Source: Burhinus oedicnemus (taxonomy: Eukaryota > Chordata > Aves > Charadriiformes > Burhinidae). From it: a DNA stretch of 64,000 bases. The position numbers were made by a program, and so were the translations under genes. The notes beneath the pieces were generated by a model. That model searched no databases. It was not told the DNA's origin and saw nothing but the letters and a program-made list of their open reading frames with translations. Location: assembly GCA_008921705.1 (NCBI GenBank), contig VFFE01009068.1:1085977-1149976 (forward strand). Direction: 5' to 3'. This document shows, piece after piece, positions 26,872 through 39,260 of the stretch; positions within the stretch are counted from its first letter, which is position 1; the number at the start of each line of letters is the position of its first letter.

Positions 26872-28519
26872 TCCTTGCCACTTTTTTAGTGCTTTATCAG
26901 CACAGCTTCTTTTCACTCTTGCATGTTTTTTTCTTTCCTCTTTGAGGCTTGCAATCAAAGCAGCAGCTCAGAATTTTCTTCTGCAGGCAGCTATAGGGAC
27001 GCTGAAAGCCCTGGTCTCTAACTGTGAGCCCTCCCTTACAATTTGTAACCCACAGGTTCAGAACAGGGATTTAACTCTTGATCTTCTTATAACTTAAACA
27101 AGTACACTGAAAATAAGTCCGTCAAAGCTATAGTGTTTTTTTTTTCTTGTGGCTTTTCCCAATGTCAAGAGGAATCGACTGCTTACATTTCGTAGTCGCC
27201 TAGGTTTATGAACTTGCACAGTGTTGTGACAAGCTACATTTATTTGATTTATCTACAGTTTTGGTTCCCTATTTCTGAAAGCAGTCCTGTCGGAGACTTA
27301 GATCAGGGTGCTGAAGTTGTAGGTCATAGCAGTGCATGTGCAGTGCATCTTTGGTTTTTTAAAGCACCTACATGCTGAATAAATAAATACAAAACTGTAT
27401 TAAGTTAAATTACTACAGTCACATACAGAAATCACGTGAGCAAAATGAGATTTAGTGTTTCCTTACAAATATTGTTAGTAAAATTTTATTATCATTGTCT
27501 GTAGAAAGAAAAGAGACTGTTATAGGAAATAAAATGTGTGCCAGAAAGCATGCATTTGAATTTTATATACACACCACTTAGCAAGAATTTTAGTAGGCAT
27601 AGGTCAGCTAATATTTTATCAGACTTTTTAGGCAAATTTGTCCCAAAGGCCTAGAAATGTATTCCTTATATATTTCTTTCTGTGCTATTCAAATAGTAAA
27701 TTTAAGATTTCCTGACAGCAACTCAATAAGCTTGAATTTTGCAAATATTCTGATACTCTGATAAAAGTACAGAAATTGCTGAAGAGAAAGCTTTGCTTTC
27801 TTTTTAGTTTACCTGGTTGTTTCTTCAAGCTTCATCTGTCACCCTGGGAAAGCCGGGAATATGCAGAAGAACTGAGGCTCTTCTTCATCAAAACCATTAA
27901 GAATCATGACTTCCCTTCTGTTTACTTCCCATACTTCGATGTAAAAAGATGGTGAACATAAATCAGGTTGCACGACATATATGTGAGAGAATCAGATTCT
28001 TGAATATTTAATCCTACCTACTTTCAGGAGATATCCTCATGTCAATTTAAGTTTTCAGAAAAATTAATTAATTATTTTTATCCATACTTCTCCTGAAGGT
28101 GATAACACTTCAGTCTCATTATAAAACACTACCATAGCAATATACCAAATTTTAAGCCATTTGCAATCAGCAAGAAAGGATGCAGGATACAGTATTGACA
28201 TGGTTTTTCTGGATGATCTCAGCAGCGATCAGGTAAAACAGTTCACAAAAGTGCTTAACAAGATTGACAAAATCGACAAAATCAAGCATCTTATCAACCT
28301 AAAAAAACCATAATTAGCCAGAGTACATGTATTTTTAAGATAATAAAAAGTAGAATATTTACCTTGAAGACTACTAGACGTGTATACCAGACTTTGGATA
28401 AGAACTAAAAAGATCTTATTTGCTAAAACTAATTCTTTATTTCTACAGATGGTGCAAATACAGTTAGCATTTCAGTCACGTGTGAATGGGCACACATATT
28501 GTTGACTCTTTTTGAACTT
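26872..28519. other. Unique DNA between two solo LTRs
   Basis: This 1.65-kb spacer holds no retroviral gene, primer-binding site or polypurine tract, so the two LTRs around it are not the ends of one provirus. It looks like ordinary AT-rich flanking DNA. No supported gene is seen. Confidence 0.6.
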
Positions 28520-28524
28520 GTACT

Positions 28525-29051
28525 TGTCATGGTTTAAACCCAGCCAGCAACTAGGGCGACACAGCTACTTGATCACTCCCTGTTCCCCTACCCCAGTAGG
28601 GTAGAGAGAAGAAGGACAAAAGGAGGGCAGGGGGGAAAACTCACAGGTTGAGATAAAGACAATTTAATAGAACAGTAACAGAAGAGGAAAATAATAATAA
28701 TAATGGTAGAAGAATATACAAAATAAAGTGATACAACACAAGTCGTTCTCACCACCTGATGATTGATTGCCCAGCCCATCCTGAGCAGCGATTGCGGACC
28801 CTTGCCCCCTGGACAATCCCCGTTTATATATTGAGCATGACATGCATGGTGCAGAATATTCCTTTGGCCAGCTTGTCCTGTCTGTGCTCCTTCTCGGCTT
28901 CTATGGGAAGCTGAAAAAGTCCTTGACTAATATAAATATTGCTTAGCAACAACTAAAACAATATGTTTTATCTACATTATTCTCATACTAAATCCAAAAC
29001 AGAGCAGCTACTAGGAAGAAAATTAATTTTATCCCAGCTGAAACCAGGTCA
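28525..29051 (+). mobile_element. Solo LTR, ERVL-like (LTR-3)
   Basis: A 527-bp solo LTR beginning TGTCATGGTTTAAACC and ending CCAGGTCA. It aligns with LTR-2 along its whole length: the AATAATAATAAT run, the TTTATATA box at 28823-28830, and the shared TTCTATGGGAAGCTGAAAA and ATTGCTTAGCAACAACTA segments. The flanks GTACT (28520-28524) and ATGCT (29052-29056) match at three of five positions, a decayed 5-bp duplication. Differences from LTR-2 are many, so the two are separate insertions of related subfamilies, not a recent duplication. Confidence 0.85.
28823..28830 (+). promoter_or_regulatory. TATA box of LTR-3
   Basis: TTTATATA at the same relative place as in LTR-2. Present activity is unknown. 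Confidence 0.55.
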
Positions 29052-29056
29052 ATGCT

Positions 29057-32000
29057 GAAACCTGGATTAAAAATCTCAAATCCTACAAATATTACAGCCT
29101 TGTAGCTACGTATAAACTTTCTGTGGCCTTTCCATAGGTAACATTTTCTTGAAATACATACACACGATATCTTTTCTTAAAAAAATTTTGTGAAATTCCA
29201 CTTGCTCTCACTACTAATGAGTTAAGTATCTTCAAATGTTCCTCACTGATACTGTTGATTTTCAGGAGTGCACAACAAGTATTACAAAGCATCAACATTG
29301 CCTTCCTTTAGATCTTGCCTTAAAATTTAGCTCATATCATGCCTGCAAAATACTGCAGTAAATGTTCAATTGATTTCAGAAGTATTTGTTTAATATCCCA
29401 TCCATTTGTTTTGTGTATTTACTATATTAAACTTTTTGTGGTGTTCTGAGTGATTCATTTACCAACGCGCATTTCTCTTAAGTGATTTGTTGTTAGTATC
29501 AGAAAGTCTTTCTATACACATTCCTTAGCACACCGGGAACCTCATGCTTAAAGTCCTGAAAAGGATTTTTTAAGATTAGCACAGATGAAATAATTATCAG
29601 AAAGCAACCTCCTAAAATTAATGGTTTAAACAAGGGATACAGCAGTATACAGCTACTGTATTCTCTAGAGTTTTAATTTCAAATATTACCCTCATATACA
29701 ATAGGATATTCTTCCCTATTTGCATAAAAAAAGTGGAAAAAATCAACAACCTATTAACACGATATGCTAATGGTACAGAAGAACTAATAAAAATATTTCT
29801 TTTGCTCAGGCACTAAGAAATCCAGGGTTTTAATTTTTCTTCTGTTCTTTAAGTTGAATTATTGTGTGTAGTATCTTTGTTCTGAATCATTGTCATGAAA
29901 AGCTTTTACTAATAGATTGATGCTTTTGTCCTCTTGGTCAATACCAAACACTCCATGCACAAATATATATCATCCCAGATATCAATCTGTGCATTTGTAA
30001 TGATATTTGTTTCCTGTAAGACTAATTTTTGAACATGTAATTGAAAGTCCTTCCTCCGGCTATGTTACAAATGTTGCCTTCTAATAGCTTCACTGAGATT
30101 AAGTGCATAAAGTCTGCCTGCAAAAATATGTTGGCAGACAAAAGAAATTGTAGACTAGGCAGTAAGACTCCCCCTGCTCAACTCATAGCCATATATACAT
30201 GTATAGGCATTTGTGCATGTGTGTGTAAAAAAATAAAACAACCCAATAATATAATAAATACAGGAAGTAATGGAAGTAACTGGGATATTACTTTTTTCAG
30301 TTAAGCCTTAGCATTATTGAACATTAAGATATCCGATAGAATTACATAGACTTACTGAAAATAAAGATACCACCATGTTACATGAGGTATTGGTACACAC
30401 ACTTTGTTCTTTTCTGTAACAGCAGCTGTTATTTGGTTCTTCAGAACAACACGAACTTTATAAAAAAATGTTATATGTGGCAGTGGGAGAGAAAAGGAGT
30501 TTTCTAAAACCTTACGGATAATCACTGGTCCCCATTTTTGGGCAAGGGAGAAGAGGAGGAAGAAAGGAAATGGCAGAGCTACAGAAATCCTCTTATAAAT
30601 CACAACAGAATATCAGTATCTCCATATATGATAGTCCAGATGACTCCAAACTGTAGTTTAGCATGAGCTGAAGACATTGATTGTGTTTCCCTAAGTTAAA
30701 CTTGAACTGTTCTGTATGCTGTACCAGGACATTTCCAAAAGAAATGTAGACATGGTCAAACACCATAAGCCACAAAGCAGTAATAGATCACAGGAAAAGA
30801 CAAAGGCATCGCTTTTCTTAGGTCTTTGCCATGTTGGAGATTTGTCAAGTAACATGCCCAGAAGTCTCAATGCCCTATTACTTCAGTTCCACTTTTTTTT
30901 CAAATCACTTTTCATTACACAGAAATTGTGACATATTTTTGTCTTTTATCTCTTTACTAGAAAAAAATCAGTGCTAATTCCTGTGAAGAAATAAATGGAA
31001 GCTCCTTTAACTGGAAGCCAAGACACCCAGATCAAGATCTGTTTCTAAGACTTGAGTCACTTGTTTGTTAGATCAGTAATAGAATTCCCCTAGACTTATT
31101 TTTTTCTTCCTTTTTCTCATATAATTTTCACAGTATGAGTTAAAATAGTTTAATAAATCCAAAGTACCAAAAAGGTTATAATGAACCTGTCAAAGGGCTT
31201 GCTTGTAATTTGCCTGAAAGGATATTATTTCTTGAGAATGTTCTTCTGTCTTCATATAATTCTTCCTGAGATGCTCAATGCAGAACTCTGAAAATGGATG
31301 TTGACAATTTTGAGTAACATCCATGGGTAACTGCTATCCTAATATGCCGGCTGAAATGTCGCAGAGTAAAGATCAGATATAAATCAACTTCATCTTGCAA
31401 AGAAAAGTGATTTTTTTTCTGAAATAATTCTTTTCTTCTGAAATGTTTGAACCTAGCAATGCATAAATGTATCTTTCTACTTGTTAACATGCGTTTAACA
31501 CAGTTTAACTACTACTGTTCAAGTTAACGCTATCAGCTTTTAACTGGTTTTGTTGGGATATTCATCACAAAGGTAGCACTGTATAAGAGCTGTTGAACAA
31601 ATTCTGTATTCCACAATTCATTTTATATAGGCAGATATTTGGCTGGTGTATGAATCAGGAATTATTCTTCACTACATCTTTCAGTGCAGCACCTTTTTCA
31701 GCTCATTTTTTCCAGAGAGTTTCTGGGAGTGAGTAAGGTTGGTGCTTCTCTCCCTAATGGCCTCTACAGGGAGTAGGATAATGGGAACATGATCTGATTT
31801 AGTGCAGCAGTCTCTACATTTTGTAAATCCTGGCTTATACTCAGCAAGAAACAGAACATGGCTGCTTGCCCTTGAAAGCATAGCAGGAATGATCCCTCTC
31901 TGTTTTTCTCTTATTTCAAAGAGAGTAAAAGAATACAATACTTTTTTCTGTATTACTTTCCTCTAGCAGACATGCTACATGCCGAGTCTGGTTCTACCTG

Positions 32001-35000
32001 CCTACACCTGCTTGTTCCTGAAAATAATGGGACACTTTGTGCCTGTTCTGTTTCCTCAAGCCTTTCTCGCCTGTGCTCACAACTGCTTTTGGAACTGGGT
32101 CTAAAAAGCCTTTCTAGGATTTTGTAGCCATCCTTTCATGAACAGTCAAATCAAAACCATGTAACAAAGGCCCATACAACCACAAGTAAAAACTTCTTGC
32201 CTTCGGTAATGCAATTAACTTGTTTCCCTTTTAAACCATATAACCGTTATAATTAATTCATACCTTAAAAACATAATTTTTGGAAGTTATAATACATGCA
32301 ATTTTGTGAATTTAGACACTAATTGTTCAGGCATTTTGATGTTCTGCCATAGCATTCCTTGTATTTTAACTTATTTTACTCCTTACAAGCTTGTGCTACC
32401 ATATTGTTACAAATCCCTAACAGGAAAAACTCATCTGCACAGCGTAGGTGAGCAGGCACTTCTTCATTGCAGTGCTGGGCACACGGGGGATAGCTCCTCC
32501 AAACGTGTCCACCTTTGCATTAAAATTCACCAGTTCTTACACACTTTTCACTATTACATAAACTGTTTAGCAAAAAAATGCATACTATATTTGCTATTAG
32601 ATTTAACCTCTACATTGATTGGTTTCTTTGATTATATAACTTCGTCAATATTCATATCCCAAAATAATCATTGCTCACTTCTACTGATGTCCAGTGATTA
32701 CAATTCTTGATATTCAAATCAAGATGGGAAAGGTAAGGGGGGTTTCCAAGCAGCATCACTGATACATAACAGGTTTCTATAGCAAGTTTCCTTACTTTCA
32801 CAAAACTTAACAAAATGTAATAACTAACAAATATAGTTCCTAAAGTTACAAGACTCAAACAGAAGACCTCTATTCCATTCTTCATTGTTTCATCCAGTTT
32901 CTATTCGTTTCTTAATACACAACAATAAGTACCTGGTGAGGAATCTATGGTTACAAGTTTCAAAACACGCAACCTTTTAACATTTTATTTCTTCTATATC
33001 TGGCAATTTTTGTAACAATATACCAATAAAAGTTGTACAAGTTGTCCCTTCACAGGATGTATTGGAATTTAATTTAGATTTAACCTATAGGACAGAATCA
33101 GAAGATCTAATCCATATGTAAATGTTTACAATATAACTCAGCTTCAAATATGTTGTCAGCACTAATACTATACTTTCTTCATGTAATAGGTTTCCTTCTA
33201 GTCTAAATTTTCTTCATTTCATGAAGAGAGATTTTATAATTTTTTTTTTTATGGCTTAGTACCTTTTTTGAAAATCACTACCACTGAAAAATGGTCACCT
33301 CATTTTCTGTTCTCTAGACACTGAGCAATTCAAAGCAATCCAATGACTGCACTGTAACTATCCCTGTTTATTACTAATGTAAATATGAGATTTCATTTAG
33401 TATCTCATATGGAATAGCAGAATACGAGATTATGACTAATAATACACTAATAAACAAAGCTCATTTCAGAAACCAAAATTAGACTGTTGATCTGATCTGA
33501 AGCAAGGTTTTTCAATATTTGGGGAACATTTTTATCTCATTCTTATTCATAAATATGTGTGGACAATCACAGAAACACAGAATATAGTATATTAATTCCT
33601 GCCATGAAATTTACTCTGGTATTCATGTACTAGTTTCCATGTTGCTTGCCAGGCCCCTGGAAAGCTATCCAACATTAATTATAATGTATCTGTCCTGACA
33701 GAGTGAAATATTTCTAAAGGATATGTTCTCTGCTTACTTGTTTCAACGAAGCATCAAAGGTTTGTCACCCATTGATACAAAACACACAGATCTGTCTGGA
33801 CGTTAATGATTGAGCCTCTGGCAAGGTTATATTCTTTTTTTACAGGAACTTTGACTGATTCCTCAGTTCAGACAAAATATCAGACACTATTCCTGAATGC
33901 TGAACCAACTCTGCTGAGGTCAGAACATGTCTGAGACTGTTTGGAAAATGGTTTAGAACCTCTAGCGCAGTCAGAAAGGAAGTGATTGTATAGGACAACG
34001 TAGGTCTTCTCAAAAATAGTTTGCTACCTTTTTTTTTTTTTTTTAATTTACTAGAAGATAAATAATAGTGAAAGACTATCTCTCAGACACCTTCTTCCAA
34101 AATAAAGCCACCTGACTAAAAATAAGATTGAACTCTAAAGAACGTTATCATACTGTGCATTGATGTAATCTTTCAACTGGAAAAAAGAAATAAGGTTTTA
34201 AAATATATTATGAACAAATCCACTTTTCTGGGCAATATAATTTCTCAAGTAACTGTACCATTCACTCCATTATCACATACTATTTCTTTCAATACCAAGT
34301 CATTCTCTGTGAAGGCAATCTTACAGGTCTATTAACTAAATGGTTGATTTCTTTGTTCTCTAGAACAAAGGAAATTAATTTTTTTTTCCCTTTATTCAGC
34401 CAACTGAAGGAAGCCATACTTGTCCTCCCAACTATTCCTCTGCTTCAGCTAGGTATCTGCTGATCAGGAGACGGACCTGCCAGCCACTTTTGCACACAGA
34501 TATTTTTGTTAATTACAGCCTCTGCTGGGGTAATCTTACTGTTTCTTTTTCCTGATTCAAATAAAAATGGCAAGTCTGTATCACTTACAATCTCCTCTTA
34601 ACATGGAAAAAGGCGGTTATCAAGTCACCTGGACTGGCCTGTCTACTTTCTTTCACCAACTGATCCAAAGACTTATGCACATTTCCAGACATTAGTAGTA
34701 CTACAATTGTCTGGTTTGGTTTTTTGGTGGGCCTTGCTATTATTGCTAAGAGCTACTACCACTGTCTCTTTAATATTATATAAATAAAAGTTGAATAGTT
34801 TATAGCTGAGTAGTTTACGAAGCTACTAATTGTAGATGATCGGAATGATAACACAGAACAGCTTATAATTTTTTTTTTTGAGATAGTTATATCCAGACCA
34901 TTCTTTTCATGTTTTCTGTTATTACTGCTTACCACTGGAAATAACTAACTGCATTATTTACAACACTCATCTTTTCAAGTTACCAAAGGAAAATGAAATT

Positions 35001-35862
35001 TTTTAGAGTCTGACGTGTATGTTTAATTTGAGAGACCAATGAACCCTCTTTTATCTCACCCATCAGCAAAAGATTACAATTCTCTTAAAGTCCATAGTTC
35101 TTATAAACTATTCAGAATACACATAAACATCGTCTAGTTTATTTTGAAAATGCAGATCTCGGAAGTCTTTTCAGAATGTAGATTTCCCTCTAACCATGAA
35201 ATTTGTTTCAAAATTTTTATTGTCCCAAAAGAAACAAAAAGACAACAATTGATTTGGTCATATAGGAGAAAATTTAATTGTTTGGATTTTTGGTCCTAAT
35301 CATTTCACTTGTAGGCCTGTGGAACAATCGGTTGGTTGTTCCTCAGCACTAGCTAGTGTGATTTAGAAAGTATTGGAAAGAGCAGTGAAGTTGTTCAGGC
35401 AACCAAACTGATGGACTGCTTGTGCAAATATTGCAATACTTTATTTCTTTATTCACGGCCAGGTTAACCAAGCACCAAGTAGACCAGGATCATAACTTAG
35501 CCCAACTGGAAAAATGCACTTTACATTGCTGAATGTAGCTTTTTAATCAATACTTTTACAGATGCATGGGAATATAAAGAATGTGAATGTGTTTCCACAC
35601 ATGCTACAGAGTATTTGCTTCACTCTAACACAAAAGCTCTCCCGAGAAGGGTTTGCTCTGCAAGACATAGTTTTCTAAGTGCTACAGTTATTATTAGCAG
35701 TATTAGCTGATCCGTACCATGAAGGATAAGGCCAAAAAGAGAAACGCACGATGGAATAAAGTGTGCGTCTTTTCTAGCTGGTAGTTGGACTTGAGAAAGT
35801 CAAAATGCAGACCACATATATCACTTTAGCTGTGTGTACATGTTCCTCAGTATCTGAAAGAA
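29057..35862. other. AT-rich unique DNA, no gene seen
   Basis: No transposon or gene is recognised. The open frame 32306-32710 (plus, 134 codons) has cysteine-rich, mixed hydrophobic composition but no family signature and no credible start context. Homopolymer T runs occur at about 34029-34044 and 34869-34879. Confidence 0.6.
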
Positions 35863-36450
35863 GGCAGTAGGTCGAGGGAGGTCATTCTCCCCCTTTAGTC
35901 GGCACTGGTGAGGCCACAACTGGAATACTGTGTCCAGTTCTGGGCTCCCTAGCTCAAGCAGGACAGGGAACTACTGGAGAGAGTCCAGCGTAGGGCAACA
36001 AAGATGACTGGGGGACTGGAGCATCTCCCTTATGACGAAAGGCTGAGAGAGCTGGGACTCTTTAGCCTGGAGAAGAGAAGGCTGAGGGGAGACCTTATTC
36101 TTGCTTCTAAGTATCTAAAGGCTGGGTTGAAGGAGGATGGAGCCAGACTTTTTCCAGTGGTTCCCAGTGACAGGACGAGGGGCAACGGGCACAAGCTGGA
36201 ACACAGGAAGTTCCATTCAAACCTAAGAATAACCTTCTTTACTGTGAGGGTGACAGAGCACTGGAATGGGCTGCCCAGGGAGGCTGTGGAGTCCCCTTCC
36301 CTGGGGATTTTCAAGACCTGCCTGGATGCAGTCGTGAGTAATGTGCTGTAGGCATTCCTGCGTCAGCAGGGGAGTTGGACTAGATGATCTCTAGAGGTCC
36401 CTTCCAACTCTGAAAATTCCGTGATTCCATGATTCCGTGATCCATGATTT
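35863..36450 (+). mobile_element. CR1 LINE 3' end (CR1-C)
   Basis: About 590 bp of a 5'-truncated CR1 in plus orientation. It starts inside the C-terminal RT region (matching the SRSREVI segment) and ends in the CR1 3' untranslated part (GGAGTTGGACTAGATGATCT) and an imperfect 8-bp tail up to about 36450. The coding part is broken by a TAG in the first 60 bp (CTTTAG, about 35896-35898). From 36004 to 36351 it is open and shows [33 protein letters not shown] and [16 protein letters not shown]. These fit a different CR1 subfamily from CR1-A and CR1-B. The 5' boundary is approximate. Confidence 0.95.
36004..36351 (+). pseudogene. CR1-C reverse transcriptase C-terminal fragment
   Basis: About 115 open codons from the extreme C-terminus of a CR1 ORF2 protein. 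The catalytic FADD motif is absent because the copy is truncated upstream of it. The natural stop is used at 36349-36351. It has no function of its own. Confidence 0.9.
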
Positions 36451-37429
36451 AAAAAACTTATTTCTACTCTACTTTCTGTGGTCATTTTGTCTCTTTCCTT
36501 CTGTTCCATATTTTTCCTCCCACATGAAGTATTTTATCTTTCACTGTCATCCACCAAAACACACCCCTAACCTGTCCATGTCCATCCTCAAGCCTATCTT
36601 CCTTTCTCCCCTTTCCCTCTTCGCAACATGAGAAGCACCAAGAGCAGCAGCAGCAGAACCCTACTGACAAGAGCCCCTGCACAAGTGAGAGATAGTCACA
36701 TCCTCAGGTGTGCCAATACCAGAACTAAAACTCTCCCACAAGACTTTTGAGCACCTTTTAGCACATACATGATTGTTCTGAAAACCTGAATATTGACCAG
36801 TGTGTCATGATCTTGTGGAAACTGTGCATAGTGAATGATTAATGATAGCACGGATTCTGAAACATTTACTTTTAAAAGTGTAAACTGTACCTTTTCACAT
36901 CAAAACTAGGAGCAGTTTAAGTATTATTACTGATAAGGCATCACATACATTGCAGAAGAGTAGATAGGCAGTATCTAGTCAAAACTCATGAACAAAAGTC
37001 ACCACTGTTCCTGTGAAGAACACTATAACAGAAGAGTGATAATCTTGCTTGAGACAAAGAGCTAACTGTACCTTGAGACGATAAGACAGCGAAAGCTTTA
37101 ATAATTTTTGCTATGGCAAAACCACTGGAGAAAAATACAAATTAAGCCTCAGTGTAACACACTTTATTTAAACAAATACAGATGAGACCATTGCCTCATC
37201 TAGAAAAAATTACATTCAGACAGGACAGATGTCTGTAAAGCAAGACAAAATTGTCATGCATTTTTAACACCTAGTTCCTATATTTGCTTTGTATTTCTGA
37301 TACAAGATGACTGTGGATAGAGAAGGAAAAATGCAAGATACCTGCTAGTGAAAATGTCGGATATCACCACAAGTGGTTTGCTTTTAAAATGTATTTGACC
37401 AAAGAGGGAGAGAGAAGAATCATTCCGTC
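36451..37429. other. Unique DNA, no gene seen
   Basis: No gene or transposon is recognised. A C/T-rich patch (about 36480-36620) keeps short frames open on both strands by composition alone. Confidence 0.55.
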
Positions 37430-37787
37430 AGAGGAAGATATATCATGCCTCATCCAACAGCATGAGAGACATGGGGCTGGTGCCACTCCATATCCCTGTC
37501 AGGGGATGGAAGTATTTGGCACAGTTACGATTTAGCAGCAGTTCCATTTTATTAGTGATTTGAGGTAGATCAAGAGATTGAGTTTTAGCATCACTTAATC
37601 ATTAACTGATTTCAAGGTTTACAAAGTGATTTCACTAAATAACTAAACAGCGACTTGATTACAGATTCAAAGATGACAAGATTCACACTGACTTACTATA
37701 AGGTATCCCAAACCGATACATATACATACAAGAGCAAAAGCACAGATCTCAGATTAATGTATATACAAATAAACAAAGCATATAAAT

Positions 37788-37831
37788 GCACACACACACA
37801 CACCCCTCCTACACCCCCCACCCCCCCCGCA
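37788..37831 (+). repeat. CA microsatellite running into a C-rich tract
   Basis: A (CA)n run at about 37789-37803 continues into a strand-biased pyrimidine tract of C blocks to 37831. Such purine/pyrimidine-biased tracts can adopt unusual structures and are length-variable. Confidence 0.85.
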
Positions 37832-38019
37832 GTTTATAACTGCTGAGATCAAAGATCTCTTAATATCGCACGACTATCGAGTTGGCAGGTACCCCCTTCT
37901 AACTCCTACATGTGTACAGAAAATGGAAGAACATCCACATCCATAAAGCTAATGCATACAAACATATAGAGAGGTGCATGAAAGAGAGGCTAGACTATAG
38001 TTAAAATTTCCCTTTTTGA

Positions 38020-38460
38020 GTTAGAGCAAATACAATGCATCGTCATTCCTCAAAGGGCAGTAATTGAGGCTCGAGAGGGACTGTTTCGCCCTGGTCTTCT
38101 AGTCTTTGAGGTGGTTGCCTGAGACAGCGTCCTGACTCAGGGGAGATGCTGGCCACAGCCCACTGCAAGCCAGAAGAGCTCAAAGGGTCTTTACTAGAAT
38201 CGCTACTTACAGGATCCAGGATAATTGATTTTCATCAGGTACTTTTCCACTCCGGTCCAACTTGGACAATGGAATAGTCCAGTACTTTCCATTGGCAATG
38301 CAAGCCCAGGACTTGTTAGGACTTGTGGTCCTGGTTCCCCCCTCTCTGTGGCCACAATCCATATGTTATCAGGAGTGATCAATTATAGTTATTATCTTCA
38401 AATGGTAGGAGCCATGGGAACCATGTACACTAAGGGGTTGCTGTAGTGTTCTAGTCCATT
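38020..38460 (-). mobile_element. LTR-like fragment related to LTR-4
   Basis: This segment aligns in patches with the minus-strand LTR at 56518-57274. The clearest patch is CTCAGGGGAGATGCTGG...CCCACTGC...CTCAAAGGGTCT (38136-38190) against CTCAAGGGGAGACCCTGG...TCCACTGC...GTCAAAGGGCTCT (56966-57018). Flanking matches (GAGC..AATGCA on the left; GGATAATTGA on the right) fall in the same order. It appears to be a diverged member of the same LTR family in the same orientation. Exact ends were not found. Confidence 0.5.
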
Positions 38461-38574
38461 GCTCTCCACGCTTTCTTTCATGTTAAAGCATTATGTATTG
38501 TTCTGATCATTGTATTATTAAGTGGCCCAAATGGGGAGAAAATTGCGCCAAGTATCAAGAGGCCTAAGAGTATG

Positions 38575-38860
38575 TGTGTGGGGGGGTTACACCACCACAG
38601 TCCCCAGACCCAACTAGTAACAGACACTGAAGATGTATTCCCAGCAGGCATGCACACACAACACACATGTATGTACTACATATATGCTATATCTTGTTTG
38701 TGACAAAGGTAAAACAGGTACATAGCCCATATTCTTAGAGGAAGATTTATTATGCCAGATCCAACAGTCTGAGGGAGGTGAGGCTGCTGCAGCTCCATGT
38801 CCCCAGGTCCAACTAGTAACAAGGCTGAACATGTTTTCCCAGGCACACACACACAGAGCA
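38575..38860. repeat. Two imperfect copies of a CCAACTAGTAACA unit
   Basis: The two copies (about 38590-38675 and 38778-38862) each hold CCCCAG, a CCAACTAGTAACA core, a CCCAG block and then CA-rich DNA. They are spaced about 190 bp apart. A third, weaker copy lies near 39060-39140. The pattern suggests local duplication followed by divergence. Confidence 0.6.
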
Positions 38861-39260
38861 CACATATTAAACCACAGACATACATATATTCATGCACAGC
38901 CACATAGATCGCAGACAGACGCTCAGAGCACTCACACAAACACGAACACCACCAATGGTCTCATCCTGCTCCCCTCTCTGGGGAGGTGGACAAGGGGGAA
39001 CCCTCCAGCAGCTGGGCTTACTCAGTCTGTCCAGTTGTTGTCTCCTTGATTGCAGTGTCCCCAGATGTGTTGGCACCTGGCCATACAACACTCTGCTCCA
39101 GTTGCTAGTACAGACTATTGTGCACACACACACACATACACACCCACCTTGACCTGGCAGGGACTCCCCTGGTCCCACAGCCAACCCCCCTCTGCCCTCA
39201 GCCCTAGAGACACACGTGTGCACTCACTGAGAGAGATGAGCTTTATCATATAACCTAACA

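Larger units (their letters stand above)
37430..39260 (-). mobile_element. Cluster of repeated, probably LTR-derived units
   Basis: Several related segments recur here. The stretch 37430-37500 (GAGGAAGATATATCATGCC...CCAACAG) matches 38741-38815 (GAGGAAGATTTATTATGCC...CCAACAG). The second half of that unit (CCCAGGTCCAACTAGTAACA, then TTTTCCCAG, then CA repeats) recurs at 38600-38680 and more weakly at about 39055-39140. Read on the minus strand, the TTTATT in the 38.74-kb copy is an AATAAA polyadenylation signal, as in an LTR. A further LTR-like segment lies at about 38020-38460. I read this as nested, decayed retroviral LTR material, mainly on the minus strand. The borders are uncertain and no viral gene is seen. 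Confidence 0.5.

Noticed and set aside
26336..26958. Leucine-rich minus-strand frames across LTR-2
   Set aside because: The leucine run is the AATAAT microsatellite of the LTR read on the other strand.
26606..27097. 163-codon plus-strand open frame
   Set aside because: It starts inside solo LTR-2 and runs through its end into unique flank, so it is not a gene.
26353..29051. A single provirus with LTR-2 and LTR-3 as its ends
   Set aside because: Each LTR has its own flanking duplication, the two LTRs are strongly diverged, and the 1.66-kb interior has no primer-binding site, polypurine tract or viral gene.
32306..32710. 134-codon plus-strand frame considered as a membrane protein
   Set aside because: Hydrophobic residues come from T-rich codons; no family motif and no ATG in good context.
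38860..39260. Open frames on both strands in the CA/GT-rich part of the repeat cluster
   Set aside because: Stops are scarce because of dinucleotide repeats and GC-rich blocks; the frames have no independent support.
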